Assembly (NCBI RefSeq): GCF_013204855.1
Contig: NZ_JABMKZ010000029.1
Coordinates: forward strand, 1-64,000
DNA length: 64,000 nucleotides
Direction: 5' to 3'
Source of the DNA: Paenibacillus alba
GTDB taxonomy: Bacteria; Bacillota; Bacilli; Paenibacillales; NBRC-103111
The translations under genes and the position numbers were made by a program. This document shows, piece after piece, positions 35,435 to 44,259 of the stretch. Every line of letters starts with the position of its first letter. Within the stretch, counting starts at the first letter, position 1. The notes beneath the pieces were generated by a model. The model was not told the DNA's origin, ran no database searches, and saw only the letters and a program-made list of their open reading frames with translations.

Positions 35435-36670
35435 TCATAAATTTGCTGTGAAATGCGTGTTGTTGTCCTTGCCAACATATTTCCTTTTCAGAAAGACATT
35501 CAATCTTTCCGAAAACAGGAGCATGGCTGCAGCGCACAAAACGAGATACAAAGGAAGGATACTAATCGTTGCATAGGAAGCAAGCAATCCGAGAAGCGGA
35601 GGCATAAATGTACTGCCTGTATACGCGACAGCCATTTGGTAGCCCATAATGGTCTGGGAGTGCTTTTTCCCAAAACGTACAGGTGTTTCATGCAGCATAC
35701 ACGGATAAATCGGTGCCAAGCCAAGACCTATGATCAGAAAACCTGCAAGCGAGAAACTAGACGGCAAAGGCAGAATCAGCAGCGCTGCACCAATGAGAGC
35801 CGTGATTTGACCTGTACGTATGAGCAGACGGTTGCTTATTTTGAAGGTGATAAAACCAGTTATTAATCTGCCGACTGTTATCCCCGCGTAATAGAGAGAA
35901 ATCCATTGTGCGGCGGTGGCGGCGGGCAAATCCTTTATATTGACAAGAAAGCTGCTACCCCACAAACCTATCGTTGCTTCGACTCCGCAATAAAACAAAA
36001 AGGAAACAAGAGCCAGCTTAACTCCCTTAATCTGCCATGGTTTTACAGGTTTGTCCATTTCATTATTCAATAAGCTTTCTTCTACTTCCGGCTCTTCACT
36101 CAAAGGAGCCTTGCTGTTTTTGGCAACCCGATTCCACAAAGGCAATGTGAAGAAGAGAATGACCACTAAGCCAAATTGAATACCGGCAACAGTCAGATAG
36201 CCATGTCTCCATGTATTTTCCCCTGAAATAAACTGCGCCATAATGATAGGGCCCATCGTAGCCCCGACTCCCCAGAAACAATGCAGCCAACTCATATGGT
36301 GTGCTTTGTAATGCTCAGCAACGTAATTGTTTAGCCCTGCATCTACGGATCCTGCGCCTAATCCAAGTGGAATAGCACATATCATTAGCCAAATAAGCGA
36401 AGGGGAAACAGCAAAACCAAGCAGTGCACCGGCAGTTAGCAGGCAACTGACAAGCGTTACCTTGCCTGTGCCAAATCGTTTGAGTACGGCTCCGCTTGCC
36501 AAACTAGACACAATCGTACCTGCTGCGATGACCATAAAAAGCAAACCAGCGGTCTCAAGCGGCGCTTCAAAATCCAATTGCATGACGGGCCAAGCCGTCC
36601 CCAGCAATGAATCCGGCAACCCCAAGCTAATGAAGGCCAAATAAATAATGAATAAAAAGAATGTCGCCAT
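35435..36670 (-). CDS. MFS transporter, FucP-like sugar-type
   Basis: 411 aa, 12 membrane helices. The first helix SLGLPDSLLGTAWPVMQLDF and LGLGAGSVDAGLNNYVAEHY resemble the FHS/FucP and related sugar MFS group. Loop VKPWQIKGVKLAL divides the two halves. ATG behind AGGAGAGAAT, 26 bp after the ROK repressor, so the two form an operon. Sugar import is likely given the ROK partner; the sugar is not known. Confidence 0.85.
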   Translation of the reverse strand: MATFFLFIIYLAFISLGLPDSLLGTAWPVMQLDFEAPLETAGLLFMVIAAGTIVSSLASGAVLKRFGTGKVTLVSCLLTAGALLGFAVSPSLIWLMICAIPLGLGAGSVDAGLNNYVAEHYKAHHMSWLHCFWGVGATMGPIIMAQFISGENTWRHGYLTVAGIQFGLVVILFFTLPLWNRVAKNSKAPLSEEPEVEESLLNNEMDKPVKPWQIKGVKLALVSFLFYCGVEATIGLWGSSFLVNIKDLPAATAAQWISLYYAGITVGRLITGFITFKISNRLLIRTGQITALIGAALLILPLPSSFSLAGFLIIGLGLAPIYPCMLHETPVRFGKKHSQTIMGYQMAVAYTGSTFMPPLLGLLASYATISILPLYLVLCAAAMLLFSERLNVFLKRKYVGKDNNTHFTANL

Positions 36671-36695
36671 AATTCTCTCCTGCTCATAATGAAGT

Positions 36696-37724
36696 TTAAT
36701 TGCTTTTACCAGAAACCATTAGATCAAGTCCCAAAGTCTGTAGTCCATATAAATAATCTTGCTTCCAGTCACTTCGGATAAGCTTTGGAAGATGTGCTTC
36801 AGGGATATACGCTGCACTCTTGCTTGTAATTTGGCTAATCACTGTTTGGTCCACTTCATCATTGCAAAAAACAATCGCATGAGGATTAATAATAGCCGTA
36901 AACGAAGCAACTAACCGGCTAATTGCATCTATCGCCTCGTCACCTACATTTGCTTTCTCCGGTCCCCTGCCCTGGCTCAAAGCTTGCAGAAAATTCCGCT
37001 CATCGTATTGTGGGACGAACGAGATCTCTCCCGAGAAGAACGTACTTCCTCGCACCACGTCGCCATTGATCATAATGCCTGCGCCAGGTCCGTTTTGACC
37101 AAAATACAAATAGATCAGGGATGGGTTCACTTTACTTGGCCTGTTTGCGTTATATCCAAGAACAGCTGCATTCATATCGTTCTCTACAACGACAGGCAGA
37201 GCCAACCTTTCTTCGAAGTATCCTTTCAAATCAAAGTTATGAAATTGCTCGTAGCTCGGTATATAAATAATTCGACCATGATTAACCGAACCAGGCACAC
37301 CGATCGCAAGCGAGCTGATCTTTGGGTACTTCGCGATAATTTTCTCAATTTGCGTCATTAAGCCAAGTACATCATCCATTAAGAGACTTGATGTTTGACC
37401 TTGTTCTTTCACTTCTCCCAAACAATTAAAAATCGTGTAATTCGTTTCCGTCTTCTCTAGAAATATAGCCAAACCCAGCATAAACTCCGGGTTGTAAGCA
37501 TATCTTTGGGCTCTTCTTCCGCCGCTTGAATCATCCAGACCAACTATAAGCAGTTCCCCATCCTGCTCCATTTGCGTTAGAAACTTACTAATTGTCGGAA
37601 AGCTAATGCCTAATTTCTGACTCAGTTCAATCTTCGTTGCACTCTCAAGCGCTAGAAGAGCTGAACGAATACTGCGAAGAATAACTTTCTTCCTATCTTT
37701 GGGCGTCGTATGTAAATCACTCAT
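36696..37724 (-). CDS. ROK-family transcriptional repressor
   Basis: About 342 aa from ATG at 37724 (MSDLHTTPKDRKK), preceded by AAGGTGGTGAACAGG; a frame extends to 37760 but would cover the operator. N-terminal winged HTH (SATKIELSQKLGISFPTISKFLTQME, about 22-47) and a ROK sugar-kinase-like domain (about 75-340): LAIGVPGSVNHG, VENDMNAAVLGY, LIYLYFGQNGPGAGIMINGDVV. The usual zinc-binding Cys cluster and the catalytic kinase Asp are not evident, as expected for a regulator. It controls the downstream MFS gene and itself. Confidence 0.87.
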   Translation of the reverse strand: MSDLHTTPKDRKKVILRSIRSALLALESATKIELSQKLGISFPTISKFLTQMEQDGELLIVGLDDSSGGRRAQRYAYNPEFMLGLAIFLEKTETNYTIFNCLGEVKEQGQTSSLLMDDVLGLMTQIEKIIAKYPKISSLAIGVPGSVNHGRIIYIPSYEQFHNFDLKGYFEERLALPVVVENDMNAAVLGYNANRPSKVNPSLIYLYFGQNGPGAGIMINGDVVRGSTFFSGEISFVPQYDERNFLQALSQGRGPEKANVGDEAIDAISRLVASFTAIINPHAIVFCNDEVDQTVISQITSKSAAYIPEAHLPKLIRSDWKQDYLYGLQTLGLDLMVSGKSN

Positions 37725-37737
37725 CCTGTTCACCACC

Positions 37738-37781
37738 TTATGACGATACTTATTAAACAACTTTAATAAGTATCGTCATAA
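37738..37781. promoter_or_regulatory. ROK operator, 44-bp perfect dyad
   Basis: Two 20-bp arms, TTATGACGATACTTATTAAA (37738-37757) and its exact reverse complement (37762-37781), separated by CAAC, directly ahead of the ROK start. Its length and perfection make it a strong operator candidate. Confidence 0.8.
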
Positions 37782-37862
37782 TAGCAGAGATTGAATGATT
37801 AAGCAATGAAAAAGCAATTCAGCCAACTGCCGATCCCTAGTTATCGGCTGTTGGCTTCCGTT

Positions 37863-39284
37863 TTACCCACTTGCGCCATCCATTAATTCTCCATAGTCTA
37901 TTAAAGGAATAGTAACTTTAATCTCAGTTCCTACTTCGTTACTCTTTAATATTTCAATATAGCCGCCGTGAGAATTTAGAATGCGCTGAGAAATGGACAA
38001 TCCGAGTCCCATCCCCGCTTCTTTGGTTGTATGAAATGGCGCAAATATACGATCCCATTCATTCCTCGGAATTCCTGATCCTGTGTCAGTAAATATAATA
38101 TTGATGGCATTGTCACTCGTATAGGTGTTAATTTTGATGATTTTCAGTTCCTTTTCATCCATTGCTTCTATACTGTTATTAATTAAATTAATAAACACTT
38201 GTCTCATTTTATCTTTATCTATGTTCGCAACCCTATTTTTTTGTTCATTCAGTTCGATGAATACATTCTTTTCTTTTATTTTTATGGACGTTAATACAAT
38301 CGATTCTTTAATAATTTCCATAACATCGGTTTCTTCTGTATTAATTTTACCGCTTTTTATAAATTGATTATAGTTGATGATAATGCTGTGCATGTGGGCA
38401 CCAGCTATTTTAATTTGACCCACCATCCCTTGGGCGCTTACATCCAACTGTTCGTTGCGTGACAGAAGTTCTGAATACCCTTTCATGATCGTTAAAGGAT
38501 TGCTGATCTCATGAATTAATCCAGAGGTCGTTATCTCAATTTGCTCTTCTTTTTCTTTTCTTTTTAAGATCTGGGTTGTTTCCCTAATCATCTTTGTACT
38601 CATATGAACAAAAATAAAGAAAATAAAGATAGAAAAAATCATCACAGCAATTTGACTTGAATAAATAAAAGTTCCTGCCTGCAAATTTAAGACGCCAATC
38701 AAATAGGTCAAAAGAAACGTCAGACTAAATAAAGTCAGAAAATTTTTCACATGCTTATCGGTTACTTTTCTGCTCGAAATGAGTGTTAATAGAATACTAA
38801 CGATCAATAGTTTAATGTGGTTTACAAATAAGTAACTCCACTCCCCGTAAACGGGATAGAGAACACTAATCGCACTTCCAAACCCTTCAATTTTCTTCAA
38901 ACTTAATACCCCATAATCGGTCCAATTGATCACATAAATGAATACTGACCAAACACTATACACGCCTAGTGTGTACTTATTGATAATCCAGTTCATCCAT
39001 TTCGCTTCTTCTTTGGTCAAATATTTCAATGTAACATATCCGACGTATAGAAAAGCTGGAGGAAGCATAATGGAACCTATCCGAAAAAGCTTAAATAGAA
39101 AAAACAAGCTGTCTTCCTTCAGCAAGTCAATGCCATATAAAACACTTACATCCAATTGCCATAAGCACATAAAAATCATAAAGACTAACATGGCGTTAGT
39201 TAATTTTGTTTTGAACAGCATTTTACAGGACATTCCTAAGAACAGTGGTATGAAAGACATTGCTGCCATAAGGATAAAATTCAT
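37863..39284 (-). CDS. multi-pass membrane sensor histidine kinase
   Basis: 473 aa. About seven membrane helices occupy residues 1-230, with almost no extracytoplasmic domain, then a kinase core: the phospho-acceptor His258 in SGLIHEISNPLTIMKGY, an N box FINLINNSIEAMDE, and G boxes DTGSGIPRNEWD and GMGLGLSISQRI. The architecture is like NtrB/KinB-type orphan kinases of spore-formers; no response regulator is adjacent. It starts 4 bp after the ketosynthase stop, so the two are co-expressed. Confidence 0.88.
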   Translation of the reverse strand: MNFILMAAMSFIPLFLGMSCKMLFKTKLTNAMLVFMIFMCLWQLDVSVLYGIDLLKEDSLFFLFKLFRIGSIMLPPAFLYVGYVTLKYLTKEEAKWMNWIINKYTLGVYSVWSVFIYVINWTDYGVLSLKKIEGFGSAISVLYPVYGEWSYLFVNHIKLLIVSILLTLISSRKVTDKHVKNFLTLFSLTFLLTYLIGVLNLQAGTFIYSSQIAVMIFSIFIFFIFVHMSTKMIRETTQILKRKEKEEQIEITTSGLIHEISNPLTIMKGYSELLSRNEQLDVSAQGMVGQIKIAGAHMHSIIINYNQFIKSGKINTEETDVMEIIKESIVLTSIKIKEKNVFIELNEQKNRVANIDKDKMRQVFINLINNSIEAMDEKELKIIKINTYTSDNAINIIFTDTGSGIPRNEWDRIFAPFHTTKEAGMGLGLSISQRILNSHGGYIEILKSNEVGTEIKVTIPLIDYGELMDGASG

Positions 39285-39287
39285 AAC

Positions 39288-40481
39288 TTAACCTACTTTC
39301 GATACCACAATTGTATTATTATTCCCGCCATATCCATGAGAAGTGATTGCAATATTCTGAATGTCGCCATGCATGGTTTCTTTGACAATGTTCACATGCT
39401 CATAACCTTTGAAATCACTCAGCGTTGTTGGTGGAATAAAGTGATCTCTCAAACTGATTAACGAGGAGATGAGTTGGGCAACGCCAGAAACAGCGAAAGG
39501 ATGACCGATCATCCCTTTAATGGAAGTGATAGGTGTATGAGCACCTAACTTTTTCATATGATTTTTGGCCTCATTTTCGTCTTGCAAATCCAGCCCCAGC
39601 GCTAGACTATTCGTGTATGTAATTTTCCGGCTTCCAACAGCTTGATCAAACGTTTGATATAATCGTTCGCCATTTTCGTCCATTTGATGAATGCTCACAC
39701 CATCGTTATTCGCAGCGGCACCTGTCAAATAGCCATATATGTGCTTATTCTCCTTATTGGCTTGCTGCTCTGTCTCCATAACAATAACGGCTGCTCCTTC
39801 AGAAATGACAAATGAATTGCTGTTTTTGGAAAATGGATTCCCTGTCTCTCCAATATTGACATTGAATTTGATCGCTTTCTGCTTAGCAAAACTCACTATG
39901 GCTGAATCGCAAAAAGGTGTCTCCGCTGCACCAACAATACAGATATCAACCGTGCCATTCTCTAATAGAGTCTTTCCTAAAAATATGGCATCCGAACCTG
40001 ACGAACAACCGTTAGTTAATGTAAATACAAGATTGCCATCTCCCAAGCCAAAATAATTGGCTATACCAGAAGAAAGACTATGAATATTCGTCATCCCGGC
40101 ATTGAAAGCACTGATTTTATTATATTGATTGCTTTTATATAGATAAGAACATTGTTCTATTTCAGGAAGACTTGAAGTCGAAGTACCTATTATAACGGCT
40201 AGTCTCGCCTTCGGACTCGCAATTTGTGCTTGTTCCAGCGCTTCCTTTGCCGCAGCGATACCGAGTAGAGCGGCTCTAGGGTATCCGCGCAGTTTTCTTT
40301 CACGGGCTTCTTCCAGCTCTTCTTCAATTATTCCGCAGACCAGACTTTCTCTTTTGGGCCCTATTCCAGTGACAATCGATTGTGTACAAATACCATTTCG
40401 CAACACCTTTTCAAATTGCACAACGTTTTGAATTTTAGGTAGTCTGAGTCCAAAACCTGTAATGACTGTTTTGTTTTTCAC
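39288..40481 (-). CDS. beta-ketoacyl synthase-like protein with altered active site
   Basis: 397 aa, FabF/KAS II fold over its full length. The nucleophile Cys159 is present in TNGCSSGSDAI, and the Lys/His of SIKGMIGHPFAVSG (His327) are present. But the second catalytic His, normally in NAHGTST, is replaced: the matching stretch reads YTNSLALGLDLQD with Leu293. The final GFGGHN-type loop reads SHGYGGNNNT. So it may load an acyl group without normal decarboxylative condensation, or serve a sensing or chain-length role (inference). No acyl carrier protein or fatty-acid genes are adjacent; the partner is a membrane kinase. GTG start behind GAAGGGACTACAAACC. Confidence 0.85.
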   Translation of the reverse strand: MKNKTVITGFGLRLPKIQNVVQFEKVLRNGICTQSIVTGIGPKRESLVCGIIEEELEEARERKLRGYPRAALLGIAAAKEALEQAQIASPKARLAVIIGTSTSSLPEIEQCSYLYKSNQYNKISAFNAGMTNIHSLSSGIANYFGLGDGNLVFTLTNGCSSGSDAIFLGKTLLENGTVDICIVGAAETPFCDSAIVSFAKQKAIKFNVNIGETGNPFSKNSNSFVISEGAAVIVMETEQQANKENKHIYGYLTGAAANNDGVSIHQMDENGERLYQTFDQAVGSRKITYTNSLALGLDLQDENEAKNHMKKLGAHTPITSIKGMIGHPFAVSGVAQLISSLISLRDHFIPPTTLSDFKGYEHVNIVKETMHGDIQNIAITSHGYGGNNNTIVVSKVG

Positions 40482-40700
40482 GGTTTGTAGTCCCTTCGCT
40501 TACAATATCTTTACATTATCGGCCAATGAAAAAAAATAGGCCTACAACGGTTGAAAGTTGTAAGCCCAGTTTGTATGACAGAGCTGAACAATTAAAGTAT
40601 TAATCCTTCTGGCTCAATTCAATTTGTACATAACAATTCAGACACAGTAATTCCCTATTATCAATATGGGAAATTAAATACGCGAGAATTATACCATATC
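40482..40700 (-). promoter_or_regulatory. structured leader with terminator and alternative hairpin before the ketosynthase-kinase operon
   Basis: An extended -10 (TGGTATAAT, minus strand, 40688-40696) is followed by about 200 nt of untranslated leader. It contains TTCCC...GGGAA, then an intrinsic terminator: GGGCTTACAAC / GTTGTAGGCC, 8-nt loop, then T8 (about 40531-40567). The terminator's left arm GCTTACAA is also exactly complementary to TTGTAAGC at 40498-40505, just before the ribosome binding site GAAGGGA (40491-40497). The two pairings exclude each other, as in an attenuator or riboswitch. Confidence 0.55.
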
Positions 40701-40775
40701 TTCCGTGCGCGTGGAATGGCTATAATAAAGATTATTCCTTCTTGGGGATCAGTTCGGTTCACCTGACGATGAAAA

Positions 40776-40954
40776 CCTGCATAAGTGCAGGAATTTCCGG
40801 GTGATTTCGGCTAAAAAGTGGAAATGCCTGCAATTGTGCAGGCATTTTCATCTTTTCCAGCCTCTGATTCAGAAAAAGCCTCAAAAACATGCACAATCGC
40901 AGGAATTTCATCATTGAGGCTACGCCACGAGCAAAAAACCTGCACAATTGCAGG
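40776..40954 (-). repeat. four-palindrome intergenic element, family A copy 5
   Basis: Units start at 40776, 40827, 40888 and 40939 (51/61/51 bp): CCTGCATAAGTGCAGG, CCTGCAATTGTGCAGG, CATGCACAATCGCAGG and CCTGCACAATTGCAGG. The reverse complement aligns with copy 4 over roughly 200 bp. It lies between the kinase operon leader and the glycosidase terminator. No gene was seen in it. Confidence 0.82.
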
Positions 40955-41032
40955 TTTATAAAAAGCAGCTGGAGCTAGAATCAGGGATAACCCTGCTACC
41001 AGCTATTTTTCGAGAAAACTTCTGAATTGGGT

Positions 41033-41078
41033 AAAAAAAAGCTGTCCTCAAGTAGGTTTATCTACTTATGGGACAGCT
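41033..41078 (-). terminator. terminator of the duplicated-domain glycosidase gene
   Basis: Minus strand AGCTGTCC-N-AGTAG / CTACT-N-GGACAGCT stem followed by T8, 24 bp past the stop codon. Confidence 0.85.
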
Positions 41079-41101
41079 CATTCCTTGCAATCTTCTATCC
41101 G

Positions 41102-44100
41102 CTACTTATCGACCTGTGTTACTACTACTACAGCTTCAGTGTAAACAGACGTCAATGGATTCATGACGCGGATCACCGCGCTTCCAACAGCCAGAGCACG
41201 CAGATGTCCTTCGGCATCAATGGCTGCCACATCGCTATTCGTGCTGCTCCAAACCAGATTTTGATCCGTTGCATCGTTCGGAGTTATCTTAGCCGTAAAC
41301 ACATGCGTATCTCCTATTTGTAAATCGAGCGTCTGAGTATCCAAGCTGATGCCCGTAGCGGGGATGAACTCAAACTTGGCTGCGTCCGCACGAAGCGGTC
41401 TGTCATGAGCTGAATTCGCATCCTCGACCGAGATGTAGTTGGCACTTCCTCGCGGCAAATCATAGATGCCCAGTACCTGCCACGAGCCTTGCCGTGTAGA
41501 TTGATCGACAATCTTGGAATCACTCTTCGTGCCATTGATATAAATCGAGTATTCGGCAGCTTTCGTCGTATACACCGGGGTCGCAGGCGTTCCCGGCAAA
41601 TAAACCGATACCCTGTATCGTCCAGGTTGGCTAATCGTTGGTGTCCATTTGGCTGATGCTCCCGTTGGATTCGTAATCGCTCTTGATATGCCGCCGTTAT
41701 AGCCTTGGAGAACCGTAGAAGTCACCCACTTATTCGTAGCGATTTCTAGTGGCCCATTGACTTCCGTGTATCCCCCGTTTGTGCCATAACTATTATAAAT
41801 CGTCACCTGCTTTATGACAGGCATCGTTACTTGGATCTTCGCTTCGGTATAAAGAGAAGTCAACGGATTCGTCGCACGAATCACCGCCGCTCCGACCCCC
41901 GTCGCATTCGCATGCCCGTCGGCATCGACAGTCACGATTTGACTGTTCGAACTGCTCCAAACCAGCGTCTGGTCTGTCGCCTCGGCAGGCGTAAAGACAG
42001 CCTTGAAGGCATGCGTATCACCTACCCCTAGGTCGAGTGAATCGGCATCCAGAGCAATTCCTGTCGGAGGGATAGCCTCTAGCTTGATGACATCCGCCCG
42101 AAGCGGTCGATCGTGAGCCAGGCTTGTATCCTCAAGCAGGATATAACTGCTTGCTCCCCTTGGAAACTCATAGGTACCCAATACCTGCCAAGATCCCTGT
42201 AGAGAGAATTGATCCACATTTTTCGTTTCCTGTTTTATTCCGTTGATATAGATCGAATACGCCGCCATCTTCGTCGTATTCACCGGAGTGGCGGGCGTTC
42301 CGGGAAGATACGCTGACACTCGGTAACGCCCGGACGCAGACACATTCGGCGTCCATTTGGCCGATGCGCCCGTTGGGTTCGTAATCGCTCGCGAAATTCC
42401 GCCATTATAGCTTTTGAGCACGGATGACGTTACCCATTTGTTCGTAGCTGTTCCAAGCGGCCCATTGACTTCGGCGTAACCTCCCACGCTGTAACCGCTA
42501 TAGAGAGTGATCGGATTAGTAATCGTCGGCGGAATCTCTTCGATATAAGGAGCCTCCAACCCACCTTTGACATAAAGCGGATTCTCATCCAGCCGCAGCT
42601 GTACATAACCATTCGTTGGCGTATACGTTAACGTATTCCCCATGATGTCTGTGACATGAAGGGGACCACCCGTATAAAGCTTGAGGTCGGCTCCCGCAGG
42701 AGCGTACATAACCCGAACATCCTCCGCTGCTGTATGAAACTTATGACTATAAACACCAGGTCCAACATCCTCCGTCGTTTGGAAATCCGCTCCCGTTAAT
42801 TCGCGGGTCATAGTCGCATAAGCGGCATAGGCCGGCTTCGGAACATAAGCCCCTTTGGCATCGTCAGGATTCCGAATCAAACCGAACGTTCCCTCAAATT
42901 CATTCGGAACCGTAGATTTATTTTGCAAATTATAAATATTAATTTTTTGGATACCATTTGCCAAGGCAGTGACAATTCTTCGAGCCACATAGTTGGCTTG
43001 GACATGCTCGTCGAAATTAAAGTTGCTGAATCCTGTCTCCGAAAGATTAATTGGAATGGTTTGATTATTGTTATAGGTTTTCATCATATTTCTGTGCCTA
43101 TTGATGTCCTTAACGAAATCCTCTGGATTCCTCGTATACGAATGAAACGAATATTCATCCATATAATTCAGCGCACCCTTTTGATAAAGCGCTTCCAAAA
43201 ATGCATCTGAGCCTAGTTCGCCAAAGACAAATCCTGTTATTTTGACATTCGGAAAAAGCGGATGAATTTGTTCGTAAGAGGTTTTTAACAAATTAAAATA
43301 AAAATCCGCCTTCTCTGCCTCTGTGCTAAGTCCCTTCCCAAACGAAGGAATATCGGGTTCGTTCCAAATTTCCACCTGACCAATTTCCGGGTATCTACTC
43401 AATACTTGCTTGCCATATTCAGCAAAGGCCATCCTTCCTTCCGAACTCGTAGGCGCATTTCCTCCATCATAGAAATCATTATATAACGCAAGAGTGATAT
43501 AGGGCTTGAGATCGTTCGCCGCCACACGCGACATGAAATCATCATGGAAGGTTTTAAAACGATAAACCCCCTTCGCCGTATTCTCGATGTCCCCCCACCG
43601 CAAGGCATCTCTGACATACTTAACTCCCATTTTCTTCGCAATCGGAATTAAAGCTGCAGAGTCTTGAGCAATAAGATCCGTTCGAGCAGCGTGCGTTTGT
43701 ACCGAAAAATGCGAATCCGCCACTTGGCTCAGATCGAAATTCGCGACAACGGCGAACGAGGTTTCTTTCGTGGCCACAACGTTCCCGTTCTGCTTGGCTG
43801 TAATCACTAAGTTGAACCATCCCTTTTTCCCAGGATTAACGGTTAGCAGGGTCGTTCCATCGCTTACAGCTTGGCTTCCGGACTGCACCGTGTTATTCCA
43901 ATAATCGGAATACACCCAATCAATCGAATCCCCATCTGTATTGATTCTAATTGTTTTGGCATCGCTTTCATAAAAAATGTTCCCAACTGTCGTTTGCTCA
44001 ATGGTTAATGATGCTGCATGGGCCACTTGGTTTCCTGAAATTAGAGTGAACCCGTACGTTGCTAGCAGAGCAAACACCATACATGCAGTACTCAAACGGC

Positions 44101-44122
44101 TTAACATTTTCTTCATTGCCAT
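41102..44122 (-). CDS. secreted glycoside hydrolase (GH39-like clan A) with two golvesin-type + two BIG2 domains
   Basis: 1006 aa with a Sec signal (1-37). A small beta-domain (38-125) precedes a TIM barrel (about 138-470) with acid/base Glu255 in EIWNEPD and candidate nucleophile Glu362 in NLSETGFSNF. The C-terminal half is a tandem duplication: a golvesin/xanthan-lyase-type beta-sandwich (about 538-681) plus a BIG2 Ig-like domain (688-764), then the same pair again (774-921, 928-1006). The copies share runs such as GGISRAITNPTGASAKWTP. The exact GH family is uncertain. No cell-wall anchor, so released or glycan-bound. It follows the FAD enzyme after a hairpin. Confidence 0.85.
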   Translation of the reverse strand: MAMKKMLSRLSTACMVFALLATYGFTLISGNQVAHAASLTIEQTTVGNIFYESDAKTIRINTDGDSIDWVYSDYWNNTVQSGSQAVSDGTTLLTVNPGKKGWFNLVITAKQNGNVVATKETSFAVVANFDLSQVADSHFSVQTHAARTDLIAQDSAALIPIAKKMGVKYVRDALRWGDIENTAKGVYRFKTFHDDFMSRVAANDLKPYITLALYNDFYDGGNAPTSSEGRMAFAEYGKQVLSRYPEIGQVEIWNEPDIPSFGKGLSTEAEKADFYFNLLKTSYEQIHPLFPNVKITGFVFGELGSDAFLEALYQKGALNYMDEYSFHSYTRNPEDFVKDINRHRNMMKTYNNNQTIPINLSETGFSNFNFDEHVQANYVARRIVTALANGIQKINIYNLQNKSTVPNEFEGTFGLIRNPDDAKGAYVPKPAYAAYATMTRELTGADFQTTEDVGPGVYSHKFHTAAEDVRVMYAPAGADLKLYTGGPLHVTDIMGNTLTYTPTNGYVQLRLDENPLYVKGGLEAPYIEEIPPTITNPITLYSGYSVGGYAEVNGPLGTATNKWVTSSVLKSYNGGISRAITNPTGASAKWTPNVSASGRYRVSAYLPGTPATPVNTTKMAAYSIYINGIKQETKNVDQFSLQGSWQVLGTYEFPRGASSYILLEDTSLAHDRPLRADVIKLEAIPPTGIALDADSLDLGVGDTHAFKAVFTPAEATDQTLVWSSSNSQIVTVDADGHANATGVGAAVIRATNPLTSLYTEAKIQVTMPVIKQVTIYNSYGTNGGYTEVNGPLEIATNKWVTSTVLQGYNGGISRAITNPTGASAKWTPTISQPGRYRVSVYLPGTPATPVYTTKAAEYSIYINGTKSDSKIVDQSTRQGSWQVLGIYDLPRGSANYISVEDANSAHDRPLRADAAKFEFIPATGISLDTQTLDLQIGDTHVFTAKITPNDATDQNLVWSSTNSDVAAIDAEGHLRALAVGSAVIRVMNPLTSVYTEAVVVVTQVDK

Positions 44123-44206
44123 ACATCTCCCTTCAAATGTAAATCATTTTCAACAGAATTGGAAACCGTGTGTCTCCTCTCACCTCCTTCATCCATTCAA
44201 AGATTA

Positions 44207-44249
44207 AAAGGCATACACCGTTCATCGAATAGCGCCCAGTATATGCCTT
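44207..44249 (-). terminator. hairpin between FAD enzyme and glycosidase genes
   Basis: AAGGCATA / TATGCCTT arms around a long AT/GC loop, followed on the minus strand by TTTTAATC. A weak terminator or partial read-through element. Confidence 0.45.
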
Positions 44250-44259
44250 CTTTCTTCAT

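Noticed and set aside
36096-36290. Short frames inside the MFS, kinase and permease genes
   Set aside because: Antisense or out-of-frame shadows of well-supported genes.
23183-40947. Shared peptide KMPAQLQAFPLF in frames from two intergenic loci, looking like a conserved small protein
   Set aside because: It results from the DNA similarity of the family A elements; palindromic units are conserved in bases, not codons, and other copies do not keep the frame.
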